This document shows, piece by piece, positions 40,000-52,335 of a DNA stretch of 64,000 bases. The notes beneath the pieces were generated by a model. It ran no database searches, had not been told where the DNA came from, and was given only the letters and a program-made list of their open reading frames with translations. Position 1 is the stretch's first letter. Each line of letters opens with the position of its first letter. The stretch covers positions 3,483,501 to 3,547,500 of the forward strand of contig NC_134649.1 of the NCBI RefSeq assembly GCF_030463565.1. Direction: 5' to 3'. Source of the DNA: Pelecanus crispus (taxonomy: Eukaryota; Chordata; Aves; Pelecaniformes; Pelecanidae). The translations under genes and the position numbers were made by a program.

Positions 40000-40460
40000 G
40001 TGCCTTGGATTATCCCGCTAGCTATCTGAGCAATGTGAAGGTCTCTGTTGGAAAATGTGAGTGATTACAGGCTGGTGACTAACAAATAATCCTTGGCTAA
40101 TATGGGGTGGGCTCAATTAATGTTAATCCCTGCTCAGCAGTAGTAAGAGTTGGGTAAAGTCAAGGAGATTTTGCAAGGCTGTTACTGACCCGAACATCAG
40201 AATGATTACACAGCATTCCCTAAAATGAAACAGGTTCTTTGGAAGAGGCATCATTCTCATCATTTCCTTCTTACTCTAAAGGAGCTATTCAAAATGGTCC
40301 AAAATTGCCTGGTTATGAAGATGAGGATTTGTCTTGTGCTGATGTTATGTGCTGAGGCACACAGGACCTCATTAAAAGAGGAGCAGCACTAATTAGTCTA
40401 TATTAATGGAAATAAATATGTTTTTACTAACAAATGAGGTTGAGTTCCTTGGTCCAAAGC
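40000..40460. promoter_or_regulatory. Enhancer-like element candidate in intron 1
   Basis: Motifs include CAATTAATGTTAATCCC (40115-40131, homeodomain or HNF1-like half sites), GGCTAATATGG, ATGATTACACAG, CTAATTAG (40390-40397) and ATTAATGGAAATAAATATG. Unique sequence with no coding frame. Judged by motif density only. Confidence 0.35.
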
Positions 40461-40520
40461 AGCCACCATCTATAATGCTCATCCATCAGTCTGATGCACA
40501 GAGGCAAAACCTCTTCTCTC

Positions 40521-40537
40521 GGGGGGGGGCGGGGGGG
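40521..40537. repeat. G-run (G9-C-G7)
   Basis: Near-homopolymer of G interrupted once by C. It could contribute to a quadruplex; the length may be unreliable in sequencing. Confidence 0.9.
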
Positions 40538-43500
40538 AAGAGTGATTGGGTGTTTTTGCTCAAATCTCAGTATAAGTCTGGGTGTTGGTTTTAGATGTGT
40601 TCTGGTGAAATAAGCAGAAGCCCAGAGACAGCAGGGAGAAGCATCGCATACAAGCCTGGACCCTGTTGATACAGGAGGGCCTCAGAGTGGTATGACGGTC
40701 CCCACAGGCACTCTTCTGCTCAGATACTGTAGCGTTGAAAGCGTGTCCTTCACCGTTTGGAAGCAGACCCAGTCCTTTTACTGCTTTGTCCTCAAACTGT
40801 CAGGTTTCAGCTAGCTGCAGCTTTGGAAAAAGGAAAGATTTATTTGCTCTGAAGAGAAACTTGTGCTGACAGTGGGTAAATGGTCTATAAGATGTTGGAA
40901 AGTTAAACAGCCAAGTAGGTGTGAGGGATTTTGGAATGTAGGCTATGAAATATATTTTCCTCCTGTTGTTATGATATAAGTAAGTTTAAATTTGGAAATG
41001 GGAGAGCAAATTCCCACCCATTCTGACTCTCAGTTCTGACCATCTTCAAAAGGTGGTACTGCTCCTTGTTTTCCATGGGTATGGGCATTATCTTTCTGTT
41101 TTTCCTAACACAATCCCTGAGCTGTAAGAGCTCACTTTGCGTTTCCAATGATAACCGAGTTTCCAGATCACAATCGAATACCGCCTTTTAAAACTGGTCT
41201 AGGCGAGAACTTATGCCGGGAGGATGCAAAGTCCTGAGATAGTTGAGTCCTTGGTAAGAATGTTGCGTTGTCTATCTGCAGGCACTCCTTTGACTTAACA
41301 GTTTAGCATCTCATGATTTATTATTTTCAATGTCTCCTTCTCAAACCTACCCTCTTATCTGCTATTGCCCAAGTCAGGCTGGTTGGCTAGCTGTATTGAT
41401 AACGTACCTTTGTGGGTTAAGTGATAACAAAAAGGAGCACAGCATGGCTAGATAAAGCCAGGGGTAGTCCGCACCCGCGGAGGGAGCCAGTGTCAGACAC
41501 TGCAGCCTGTAGCCAGGCAGTGAAGCACAGATGGGGTCTGTGACTTCCCGGAGGCCATGCGGTGGATGGTGACAAAGCTGTGCCTGGGCAGAGTCTGGTG
41601 CTTTGTCTGGACTGCCCACGCTGTCTGTTCTCTGCAAAATTAACTCCTGGTCTAAGCCCCCCTCACCTTTCCCTTGCATTCCCGTGCTGCGTGGGTGGCG
41701 TGTGCGCTCTGCGGTCCTTGTGTGCTCCCAGAGAAGTGAAACCTCTCCTGGGGTGATGCAGGCTTGCAGTGGCAGTCGTCTGCAGCGAGCTATTAAAACA
41801 TGCTTTCCCATTAGTTTTCTTTGTCGCTGTTCTGAATTGTCTTCTCTTCCCTTGCGTGCTGGCTCACTATTTCTCATTAGTTCATGTTTTGTGCAGTTAC
41901 CTGGGAAATGCAGGAGAGTCAGCAGGAGTTTGATGAGCCTGGCTTCTCTTTTCAGGGGTACGGGACTTTGTAACGATACAGCATGTGAGAGTTGGTTCTT
42001 GTCTTCTTGGAGGGGCAAGTTGCACACCTGGGGCTCGCTGCTGGGGCTTTTTGGGACAGGCTGGCTGTTTTGGAGAGAGCGGGAAAGCACAAGGAGCAGA
42101 GAGAGGGCTAAATACGCAGATTTCTCGGTACCTGATAGGACTGAAACCAGAGCCATTCTTGCGTTTTGTATCTGCTGTGTATTATGGCACTTTGCACCCT
42201 GTCCTGAACAGATGCTCCAGACTTGAACCCCAGCCTATCAAGAAAATGCGAGAAAACAAGAGGCTTTTTGCTTAACTTTAAAAAGCAGAAATGTACAATA
42301 AGTTTTTCTGAATACATGCCAGGGGATTTTGTTTGTTGGGAAAGCTTTCAGCTCAGTCTGAGGAGTGCATGTATCTTGGGATGTGTGTCAGAGCAGTGTC
42401 ACCCCTGCAGAAGGATTCTTTGCCCTTTTCCTTCCAGACAGCGTTTCAGGTAGGAACAGAGTTGTGATCTGGTCCCTTTTTGCTGAAGAGAAAGCCAGCA
42501 CATAGCAAGATAAAAGTGCTGTCACTGATTAAAACATCACGGTTTCTCTGCTTGTAGCTTGTGTTTTACTGGCAAATACGTCACGCCATTGGTTTCCCTG
42601 TACAAATGTGCCTCTTTAAGGGTTGTATTCATACATGGACTTCCCAGCTGCTAGGAAGAACCTCTTGATGGAAGGTGGACTAAGCTGTTTGATGGGTAGC
42701 TTCACAGTTGGAGTTCAGGCTGTTGGTGGAGAATGGGCTTTACCTGCTCTCCTCCTTCCATTTTAATTTTCAGGTGAACTGCAGAATCTCATTACCAATG
42801 GCAGTGGCAGGGCTTTGAAGATTTCTGGCCTAATTATCTTATTTGCGCTGTGAGTAGCAGCAAAATCCATGTACTGTCAGGGAGACTTAGCTATTGTGCC
42901 AGCTGTACAGGGGTGGGAGAAAAAGGCTTCTGAAAGGGCTTGTGCTGAGGGATTGTTTCTGATGGCGCAGGCTGGCTTGGGCTGCATGCATGTTCCCGAG
43001 CTGTACAGGTGCTGCAGGATGTCCTGCAAAACCTGGATGGGGTGAATGAGGTGCAAGTGAGAAGTGACCATGTTCTGGACTCCATCCGTGGCTGTGCAAA
43101 TGCCTTTTTTGGGTAATGCTCATGAAGGTCCAGCTTGCAAGGTTGAGTTCTTTCCTCATCAGGACTGTAAAAGCAGATTAATGATACGGAGAATCTGCCA
43201 TTTGGCTAAACATCATCTGCTGTCCTTGGGGAAGGTTCAGACCCCTTTTCTGTGTGCGTGACTTCCTAATGGCTTCCCCAGCAGGAAGTTTTAGGCACCT
43301 TCACATAATTACCAACAGTCTTACGTATGGAGGGTTTTGGCAAACTGGATTTTCCCCTCTTTTCTATTCATCTCACTTCTAACGGGAGATGCAGAGCAAG
43401 ACCGTAACCTTGAGAAAGGCAGTGGCAGAAGGAGCTGTGTTGGGGGCAGTGGTCCATGGAGCACATCCAGGGCTTGCAGACTCCCTTAGCATAGCCAGAG

Positions 43501-46500
43501 GCCATCTCTGGAAGTAACAACTGGACAGGGCACAGCTGGTAGGTTGCAACAGGAGATGGCCAAAGATACCCAGGAAGGAAAGAGGAGGTGTTTGCCGAGG
43601 CTGCATGAAGCAGTTTCACTAACTTAAGGAGCAAAACCAAGATGGATATTCCCAAAAGAATGCAGCTGCAGCCCTCGTTTTGGGAGGTGAGGCAGGATCC
43701 TGGAGCCACAGAGGTGGGCAGCTCCATCCTCACTTTGGATGTGGACGTGTCTCTTCTGTGTCAAGGTGGGCTGGAGTGAGGTGGCAGTGGGGACGGAGCT
43801 GTCTTTTGCCTGGGGGCTTTCCCTCTGACTTGGGTCGAAAATGCTGGGTGCTTCACAGAGGTCCTCCGTGAACATGAGTGCCTAACTGCTGCTGCGGAGA
43901 TGCATCCCGTTATCCTTCTCTCTATGGAGGGGCTGTTTGGTTGTTGCATAGTGTTGCGTGCTGTGACATATAATTACGAAGGTGGTGGGTCAAATGGAGC
44001 AAGTTCAGTGGTGTGTGTGTGCGTGGGCTGCGATAGAACCATGTATTTGCATGTAATTTCTGAGACACTGATAGAGACATATCTCTGTATTGATGCTCGG
44101 GTACAAAGAATCTTCTGGTATTTGAGTGAAATGGGTCAAAATATTATTAACTCCAGCTATTGCCATCCTGAAGCTTTAGCAAAATGTTGCCACATCTCTT
44201 GTGTAGGCAAGGAGCTTCTGAGGCAGATATGGTCTAAGTAACACTAAACTGCATGTAGCAAGAAGGCAAGGAAAAGGAGTGCAGGAATATTTGATGCCTT
44301 GATCATCAGTTGAAGGCAGAGGGATGAGAAAGATCTTTGATGATTAAGATCTTTGATCTTTAAGATGATGAAAAATTCAGAAACACTAGAACGTACTCCA
44401 TCCTGGCACAGTTCTTTGGGTTTTCTTTGGGTCAGTATCTCTGTGCTGCCCTTTCCTTACGGGAACAGGCACGACCACAGCCAAAATGCATCAAGGGTAA
44501 TAGCTTGTTTTTCAGATGTTACATGTGACTGGTCACTGAGGAGTCTGTAGAGCTGTTTTCTCTGGCTGCCTATCTTAGCTGTTGTTGTATGCGTTGAGAG
44601 TCATCTTCCAAGTTTATGCACGATTGGGGCTGTGTGGAAGGCGATTGATTGGGTCCTGTGGCAAGCTGACCTGGCACAAAAGCTTGGCAAAATGCTGGTC
44701 CCCTCTTGCATGACTTGAGGGGTCTGAGTGAACCCTCCCAGTACTGCTTTGTAGGTGAAGCCAGCGAAGGCTATTGCTTACTGCTAATAACGCTTCCTGT
44801 GGCTTGCATATCCAGAACGCTGATTGCTGAGTAAAACAAGCGTGCAAAGTCAAGTAATCCTTGCGCATCTTGAGCATTGCTTTCCCTTTCTGTGGTTCCA
44901 GATAGCAGCTGGGAGAAAGTTGGTTTGGAAAACAAAGCTGTTAGGAACTGTTTGTTTAGACACAAGGCAAAATGAAAGTGGAAAACATAAGCTGTCTGTT
45001 CCCCTCAGCCTCCCACCTTCTTTTTGTTTAAAATGTCCACATGCCATTTACTTTCAATAAAGAAAAGATGTTTCTTATAAGCTGGTGTTTACTAGTAGTG
45101 AAATGTGATTTATTAGAGAGCAGAAATCCCTGCTTGTGCCTGTGTTTTCAAACTGGACCAAGAGTTCATAATTTTATAGACCTTTCAAGAATAGATTTCC
45201 TAAAGCAAACAGTGAGGAACTGTTAAATTATAGCCATGTAAAACAACAGTGTAACAGTGTGATTGCTCAGTACTAATGGCTTTATTATTCTGTATCAAAT
45301 AGGAGTGGTTTGGGCTGGTGGGAGATAACATGCCTTTCCTGAGATAGCTTTGGAGCCGATTCAGAGGAGAAGCCAATTTTAGATTCTTGGGCAACTTCTT
45401 TTCCTCATAATGAGGGAGATAAGGACTGTATGGGTGTTCTCTTACTCCAGCTTTCTTCCAGGATCATGCAGGGAGGAACAGCTTCCAGAAACCATATATT
45501 GCTTTTTCTCTCTACGGTCTGAGAGCCACTGAAGTCTCACGCCGCCCCTCTGATTTAGACAGGGCCTCAGCTTCCCCAACGTTTGCTTGGGGCATCTCCG
45601 TGACCTGTTTGCCCTTTAGAGGGAATAGGAGAGCGATGCAGTTCCCCTCCAGAATCACGGGTGGTGGAGGCTGTGTCGATGCCTCTCTCAGCCCTGTCTG
45701 AGCTCACGAGCCCTGCAGGACTCCCAGGCAGTCGGAGCGCAGTGTTCAAGCCAGGGCCTTTGGGACAGAGCTGCTGTGGGGGCTGCTGAATTCTTCAGAT
45801 CCCTGGGCCTGAGCAGAAATGACCTCGGAGTGCCTGGCACTGACATCTCTGGATCCTGTTGAGACCCAGGTTTGTACCCTATCTGCCCGTTTCTTTCCGC
45901 AGCTGCTTACATGGAGCTTAAGCGAGTTGAGGTGCCAGATGTCTGGTCTTGCCTCTGTCTTCCACGTGTCTGTCACCTCTGGGTGTTGGTTGTGCTAACC
46001 TGGCTGTGAACGAAGCTCTGAAAATAGCGGCTATTTGAGGAGGGTCTGTGCTCCCTTGTGCAGCTCTGCCAGCCATTGCCTGCTTAGCTGTGCCAGGCAG
46101 TTTGTCGCTGCAGGTAGTGAGAGGCACAAGAGTACGGGTGGTCTCAGCTGGAGCTCCTGCTTCCTCCGGTCTTGCCGTTAGCATGTGTGTGAGGATGCCT
46201 GCCTGGAGCCTGGGTGGGATCTCTAACAGATGCATGCACGGTGCCCTGGCCCTCCTCCAGCTAGAAGTCATTGCAGTGACCTCTGCCGAGACATGTATGT
46301 TGAAAGGGACTGATCTCCTGGGTTACTTGGTTTCTTTCTCCTGGTTCTCAACTTTTCCATGATATATTGGACTCATTTCTGGCTGCCTTACACATAGGCA
46401 TGCAGGAAAACCTTGTACCGGCTTAGTTTGGCTCTTGGAAGAAATTGTCTTTGCAAAGAGAGCTGTGGCTTGTAATGTAATGAAATAGCTTTGCAGTGAC

Positions 46501-48192
46501 ATAGTTTCAGTGCTGAAGTATGTCTGTGCTGGCTTTCAGGTTGTTCCTGGGCTAAAAATATGGCCCATTAAGAGTTCTGGAACAGGATGTAACCATATTT
46601 TAAAGATACTTTATTCCTTATGTGTGATCACTAAGTGATTTAACTGATACTGCATTTGGAGACCTACTTTGTAAGATCACTTTGTCTGAAGTGGAAGTTG
46701 AGAAAAGAATCAAGTGTGTGTGTGTTTCTGATGGTGAGGACATGGTGCTGCCATGGAGGGCTGGGAGCTGGAGGCAGGACTCGGGAGTCTCACTGGTGGC
46801 TGGCGCTGGCTGATCGGGGCCGCTGGACCAGCTATTTCCATTTCTGATCTTCCCTGCCCCCAGATGACAAGAGATTCAGAATTGCATTGAAAAGGTTAGC
46901 ATTAGGAGTTTTGCCACCTACTTCATTTGAAACTAGACGCGCTTGAGACGTGTTGAACAAATGGACAGTGGCCTTTCTTCTCCCTGGGGCCAGCTTTTAC
47001 ATGGATGGGAAGCTACAGATGGGGCCCAAGGCAGAAATGCAAATAGGCAGGGCTGTGATACGAAGCATTTGGCAGCATCGCAGGCTTAAAAGCTCCCTCC
47101 CCACGGCTGCTTGATCCTGCTTTCTTGGTTGTGCTGACACAGCTGGTTGTGGGCTGCACTGTTGAACTGTGCGAGTGGAGCTTTGGCCTCCAAACTGTGG
47201 GATTAGGGCCTGTGCTGCTGGCACGGTGAAGCTGGCCAAGCCCAGTCCATCCCAGTGCTGCTTGTAAGAAGCCCTCAGAGGTGTACTCGCTTCAGAGTGA
47301 CTGCTGTGATTACAGCTTTGTGGAGAAGTGTAGTAGTGAGTGCGAACAACTAATTAGTTTTTATAACCCTCTTTTGTTTGCTTTTGAAGACAGGCGTCCT
47401 CGGCTTGCTTGCCTGGCTCCCGTTCAGTGTTGTGACAATTGTCAGTGCCGGTGTGTGAAGCTCATGTTACGCGGGGAGAGTTCAGACAGGTTTGGTTTCA
47501 GCACAGGTCTTGTCCCCAAGCTGTTCCAGCACTTTCCTGACAGGAGGCAATTGGTGTCAGAACAGGTTTGGCCCCGAGACTGTGAACAAAACAGTTTTGA
47601 GGGGCAGATCTCCCACAGTAATGAGTTCAGCGGTGGCTTGACTGTTTTTTGTAGATGAAAAGGTCAGATCTGTTGCCTGGGTTATGTAGAAAGTTTTTGT
47701 TCTGGAACAGCCTGCTCCTGATCAGCTCCTGTCTCTGCTGAGCTGCCAGACACTGGTCTAAACGGTGTTTTTCCTACATTTTCCTCATTGGTGAGGGCTG
47801 GAGAGTGTACTTGTTAGGTGAGTAGATTCATTTAAGGCTGGGAAGTTTTTGAGTTCTGATCAGCAACTAGGACAAATTTAAAACGCCCCTAGTTTTGAGC
47901 CTGCCGTACTTGGAGTTTGGTTTTAATCACAAGTTTTAACAAATCAAGTCTATGGAAAACATTCTCAGTTGAAGCACCCTCTTTTTTTTTCTCAGAAGTC
48001 GTTAGCTGTCTTCAAGAAACAATATTTTAATTGAAGCCATGATAAAAGCAGAATGGCAGTGGTTGTTATAAAGCTTAATTTATTAAACAGCCTTGTTTTT
48101 AATGCAAAAAAATCTGTAAAGAAAAAAGCGCTGTGCGCCTTAAAACTGTCAAAATAAAACCTACAACTTTGAAGTCTTAAAATACTTTGGGA

Positions 48193-48220
48193 AATGTTTT
48201 TGACTGAATGTTTTTGACTG
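48193..48220. repeat. Perfect 14-nt tandem duplication
   Basis: AATGTTTTTGACTG is repeated twice head-to-tail (48193-48206, 48207-48220). It looks like a recent small slippage duplication. Confidence 0.9.
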
Positions 48221-51200
48221 GTTATATGGAACAGCTGAACTGACTTAACTGGAACAAAATTAGAGGAACAAAGAGGTTTTGTTTCCAGAGTGTATTCTTT
48301 GCCATTTGACAGTGCTGTCTGGCTTGCACTCCCTGGAGCAGGTCACTGTCAGCTTTCCCCTTTTGGTTAGACTTTCCACATAACCAGGCCACTGGAACGA
48401 CTGTACTATGCTTATAAAAGAGCAAAAATCACAGGAAGATTCAGGGGCAAGAGCAGAACTTGAACATCCTGTAACTGTTGTGTTGGTTTTTTTTAAGGAG
48501 TCTGAGTCTCATATGGATGGTTCTTCTTCCCCAGTGCCACATGTTAGTGCTGAGTTTAAGGATACCCCAGGCTAGCAGGGCTTTTCCTGGCTGGTGATTG
48601 ATGTTGCATCCCACACAGTTGGACCTTCTCAACATGGTCTCAAAGTAAGACACTCACCGTCTGTGGAATATGCTCAGAAAGTCTCCCAGTGAACGCTTTG
48701 CGTGTACACAGCAGCTTTCATCAGCAAAGTGGTGAGATGGTTTCTGTGCACGTGGCGTATCCTTAGCGTGGTGGCTGGCACACCGTCTCTGGGAGGTGCT
48801 CATGTGCTCTGTTCTTCTGTAGCCATCGTTTGGGGCTATTTGCATGAAAACAGGCTCTCTGTAAAGTCTGTCTTCTGTTGGGGAAGGATAGACAGCAGAA
48901 GGAGATGAGCAGCTGAGAAGCGGAGCTCTTGTTTCTGTGCAAGTATCCTATAAAGAACAAAAGAGGGTGAGAAGCATGCTCAGAGACGGGATCTGCAAGC
49001 AGAAAGGCTCTGGCCTTGTTTTCCATGGAGCAGCATCAGGTCCACGTGAATGTAATTTTTACGCTGTTGTGTGCGGTGGGTCTCATGGGTGAGTCACAGA
49101 TGCTGCTTTTGTTTTGAACTTCTCTAGGGTTAAGTCCTCTGCTCTGTCTTTGGGAATCTTGCTGCTGACTTCACTACACTAGAATTAGGGCTTTTAGGGT
49201 CTGCCGTTGAAATGACATGAGTTACCTCTTCCCAAGTCTCAACTTGCATAGGAGGTAGGATGCAAAATAAGGCAAAAGTTTCCTCATCTGCCCCTGTGGT
49301 GTACGCACTGTGGCTAGCTCTGAGGATCCTGGGGGCATATTTCACTGTCTTAAGGACTGCCCTGTGATTTCTTTCCCAGTCCATCGGAGAGAGGTTATTT
49401 CTCTTCCCTTGGCACCTGAGGAAGGTGTCAGAGGATGGGACGCCCTACATCCCAGCTAAGACCACTAGCAAAACTGGGTTGTGAACAGCAGCCTCGCTGG
49501 AGTCACCTTGAGCTTGTAGCATTGCCAAGCTTGAAGGCCTTTGAGAGAAGGTGGGACCGGAGATAGGGACAGCCCTGTGATGTACTTGAACTGATATGGC
49601 AATGGCAAAGAACTCTCAGGAGCTGATTGGCATTCACTGCAGCAGGCAGCTGGGGTGGGTTGAGACCTGGTGGCTCAGAGCTGCCTGTCCCTGAGGTAGA
49701 GGGTACTAGCTTGATAACACAGGTAGCAGGAGCAAGTGCGTGTCTCCCTCCTCCATCACTGCCCCTGAGCAAGGCACAAACCTCTGTTCATCAGCCTTCG
49801 TGTCCTTTTGACCTACAGGTATTGAGTTAGTTGGAAGCCAGTGCACTGCTTGAGCAGATGCACGCTGAATTTAGCAGCTTGCTTAGAAATAAGTATCAGC
49901 AAGATGTCAGAGAGGTTAGGCTCATTACTAGATGTCATTAAGTCTGTGGAATACCCTGTAGAGAATACATTAATATTCTTATTCTGTTGACATATATTAA
50001 CATATATAATAGTTGTATAATTGTTACTAATAATTATGATAATAATAAGCTGCTTCTCATAGACAATAGTCAAAATGGATATTCAGAAGTCCCCATAGGT
50101 ACTTTTAAATCACAGTTGATGGACAGGAAGGTGCTGCTGTGTGTACAGTGTGCTGAGAAATGCCAGTTTTCTGCCTGCTTCTGCCTGGGAGTAGTGTGAG
50201 CCTGGAGGCCAGATTTCACAGGTACAGTTGAATGTGTTTATCTCTGCTGGGTGGTTCGGTCAGGCAGTTTGGGTCAGGAAGTTCCTATGCTTTTTAGCTG
50301 GAAATTACTGTTCCCTACCCTGGCATTTGCTGCCATTCAGCAGAAGCACAGTAATTTGATGTGTGTGTGCTCCTATGCTATTGCAGTGATGCAGAAGTAA
50401 AAGGACATTGCTTAAGTCACCTTCAGCCTAAAGTGTCAGTTTGGAGAAGCCCATTCTGCTTTGCCTTGCAGAAGGATCGCTGTCAGTGATAGCCTTATCT
50501 GGGGGTGTCCTTTCTTAAAGCACTCTAACTCCAGGCTTTTCAGATCCCTACCTTAGATGAGATCAAGCTCTTGGTTGTGTGTGTTGTGTTTGTCTATATA
50601 GTTGCTAGCCTGCTGGGCCAAATCTTGCTGTTAGTTATTACAGAAAACCAGAGGATGCCCAGATTTTTAGATCATTAAAAGAACTAAGACACGTGGAGCT
50701 CAAAAGGTTCTGGATTAAAATGTGTTCTCCTGTTTTCTTAAATATAAAAACTGCTAGCAATCACATGGAGACCCACAGCAATTACAGTACAAAGCTTGGC
50801 TCAAAGGGTACAGCTCTTCTTAGTTTATTGGAAAATAGTACCCTGTGGCATATCTGAAACCCAGATACAGGGTGACAAACCAGCATGGTTATGGCAGAGA
50901 AGTAATATTCGGGATCGTGCAAAGAAAGGTTAGCTTTTCAAGCCAGCTTTTACTGATGCAAATTGTCAACTACTGTGTTGCAATAAGGAGTAGAAATAAC
51001 TAAATGTGAAATGCTGACTCATAAAGGGGAGTCATCTAAAGTGCTTTGTGTTGCAAGATTTCGTGAAAATGGTTTTGAAATGTTGTGCTGCATTTACCTT
51101 GCAGAGAGGCCAGTTCTGCCAGCTGGCAGGTGCTCTCGGCAGTGCATCATCCTGGAGATGTTTGGGGTGGAGCATGTGCGCTAGAACATCCCGTCCGTCT

Positions 51201-51609
51201 CGCAGGGGTCAAAACAGGATTGTTCCCTGCAGTGCCTTTTTTTAAAAATAAATAAATTTAAAAAAGGCTTTGTTCAGTGCAGGTATAAAAGTCTCCAGCT
51301 TGGCTTTCAGTCTGTTTTGTTTGTTTTTTTTTTTTTTTTTAATGGGCAGCAGTTCCAAATTACTACCTTCCCTGGCAGGGGGATGGCTCCCTAAAATACA
51401 TCTGGCTTCCTGGTCTGTAAGATCAATGTGAGTTGTATTCAGTGAATGTCTCTTTCATTAAACTCATATTACACAATATAAAGGCCATTTTTCTTCCATC
51501 CTGGTGTGACCCCATTGCTCTGTGTTGTAGTTACATTGCATCTGGTGGCCAATGTTACAGCTTCTGTGTCCTTTATGAATTGCTTTCTGTTGCTTCCATT
51601 GTTACCCTT

Positions 51610-51690
51610 ACCTGGTTTAGGTTTTTTGGGTTTTTTGTTTGTTTGTTGTTGCTGTGTTTTGGTTTTGTTTGGTTGTTTTTTTTAAATAGC
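51610..51690. repeat. T/TG-rich simple sequence
   Basis: Runs of T with interspersed G (ttttgtttgtttgttg pattern), low complexity. It makes the + frame at 51433-51699 appear hydrophobic, which is an artefact. Confidence 0.85.
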
Positions 51691-52079
51691 CCTCATTAGG
51701 GTTGCACGCTCTTTGCAGCAAGCATCTTGGGCTTGATTTTCATTTCGTGTTTGTGAAACATCCAGTGCAGTTTTGCCTTGATCTTCGAGCAAGACCACTG
51801 CAAGCAGAATAATGGAGCCTGCAGTCCTGCTAAAGCTTAGAGGTTCTGATTTCCCTGGTTTTTGCCAGGACCCTGCTGGGCAGGGTCCAAAAGGTGAATT
51901 CAGACACCACCCGGCTTCTCCAGAACTTTGTTTCCAGCTTCAATCCTTGCATCCTCTTCCCTTAGTCTAATTAAAACCCGCTGTAACAAATGCTGTGAAG
52001 CCAGCTGCCATGCTTTGGCAGGTAGCAAACGCAGGGCAGTGAAACCTCCAGCTAATCCATCCATGCTATGAAGTCATAA

Positions 52080-52335
52080 GAATCTTGTTAATTTTTAAAA
52101 AGCCCTTGATGCCCACTAATCCAAATCAATTTTCATTTCTTTCATAAAGTCATGCTTCCATTTAGGCTTCAGCTAAGAATTACAGCTAATTTGTTCGATT
52201 TTATAACAGTATAATTGAAAAAGTGATTTTAATGTCCTGGCAACCATATTCCCTTTCTTTGGTTGTTAATGAAAGAATCCATTAAAGTTAAATGATTTGG
52301 GCACAGATTCAAGTTGGATCGCCTGAATATTCTAG
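52080..52335. promoter_or_regulatory. Enhancer-like element candidate in intron 1
   Basis: AT-rich unique sequence with CTTGTTAATTTTTAAAAAGC, AGAATTACAGCTAATTTG, GTGATTTTAATG, GTTGTTAATGAAAG and CCATTAAAG words. The spacing and variety of homeodomain-type words resemble conserved non-coding elements. Confidence 0.35.

Larger units (their letters stand above)
40461..52079. other. Intron 1 interior, no gene supported
   Basis: Holds a G9-C-G7 run (40521-40537), short tandem duplications at 44330-44361 and 48193-48220, an AT-rich stretch at 49980-50050 (trinucleotide-like aat words) and T/TG-rich tracts near 51322 and 51610-51690. The long stop-free readings at 41374-42156 (-) and 41603-42226 (+) overlap each other and have no recognisable domain. 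Confidence 0.6.

Noticed and set aside
42755..42860. Exon-like stretch after ttttcag with TNGSG, resembling an Ig LPNGS strand
   Set aside because: No paired Cys or Trp strands and the frame closes soon; only a superficial match.
47281..47658. Cys-rich 125-codon + frame
   Set aside because: Irregular Cys spacing, no signal peptide, no splice or conservation evidence; treated as chance.
51433..51699. Hydrophobic + frame suggesting a membrane protein
   Set aside because: The hydrophobic tail is an artefact of a T/TG-rich simple tract.
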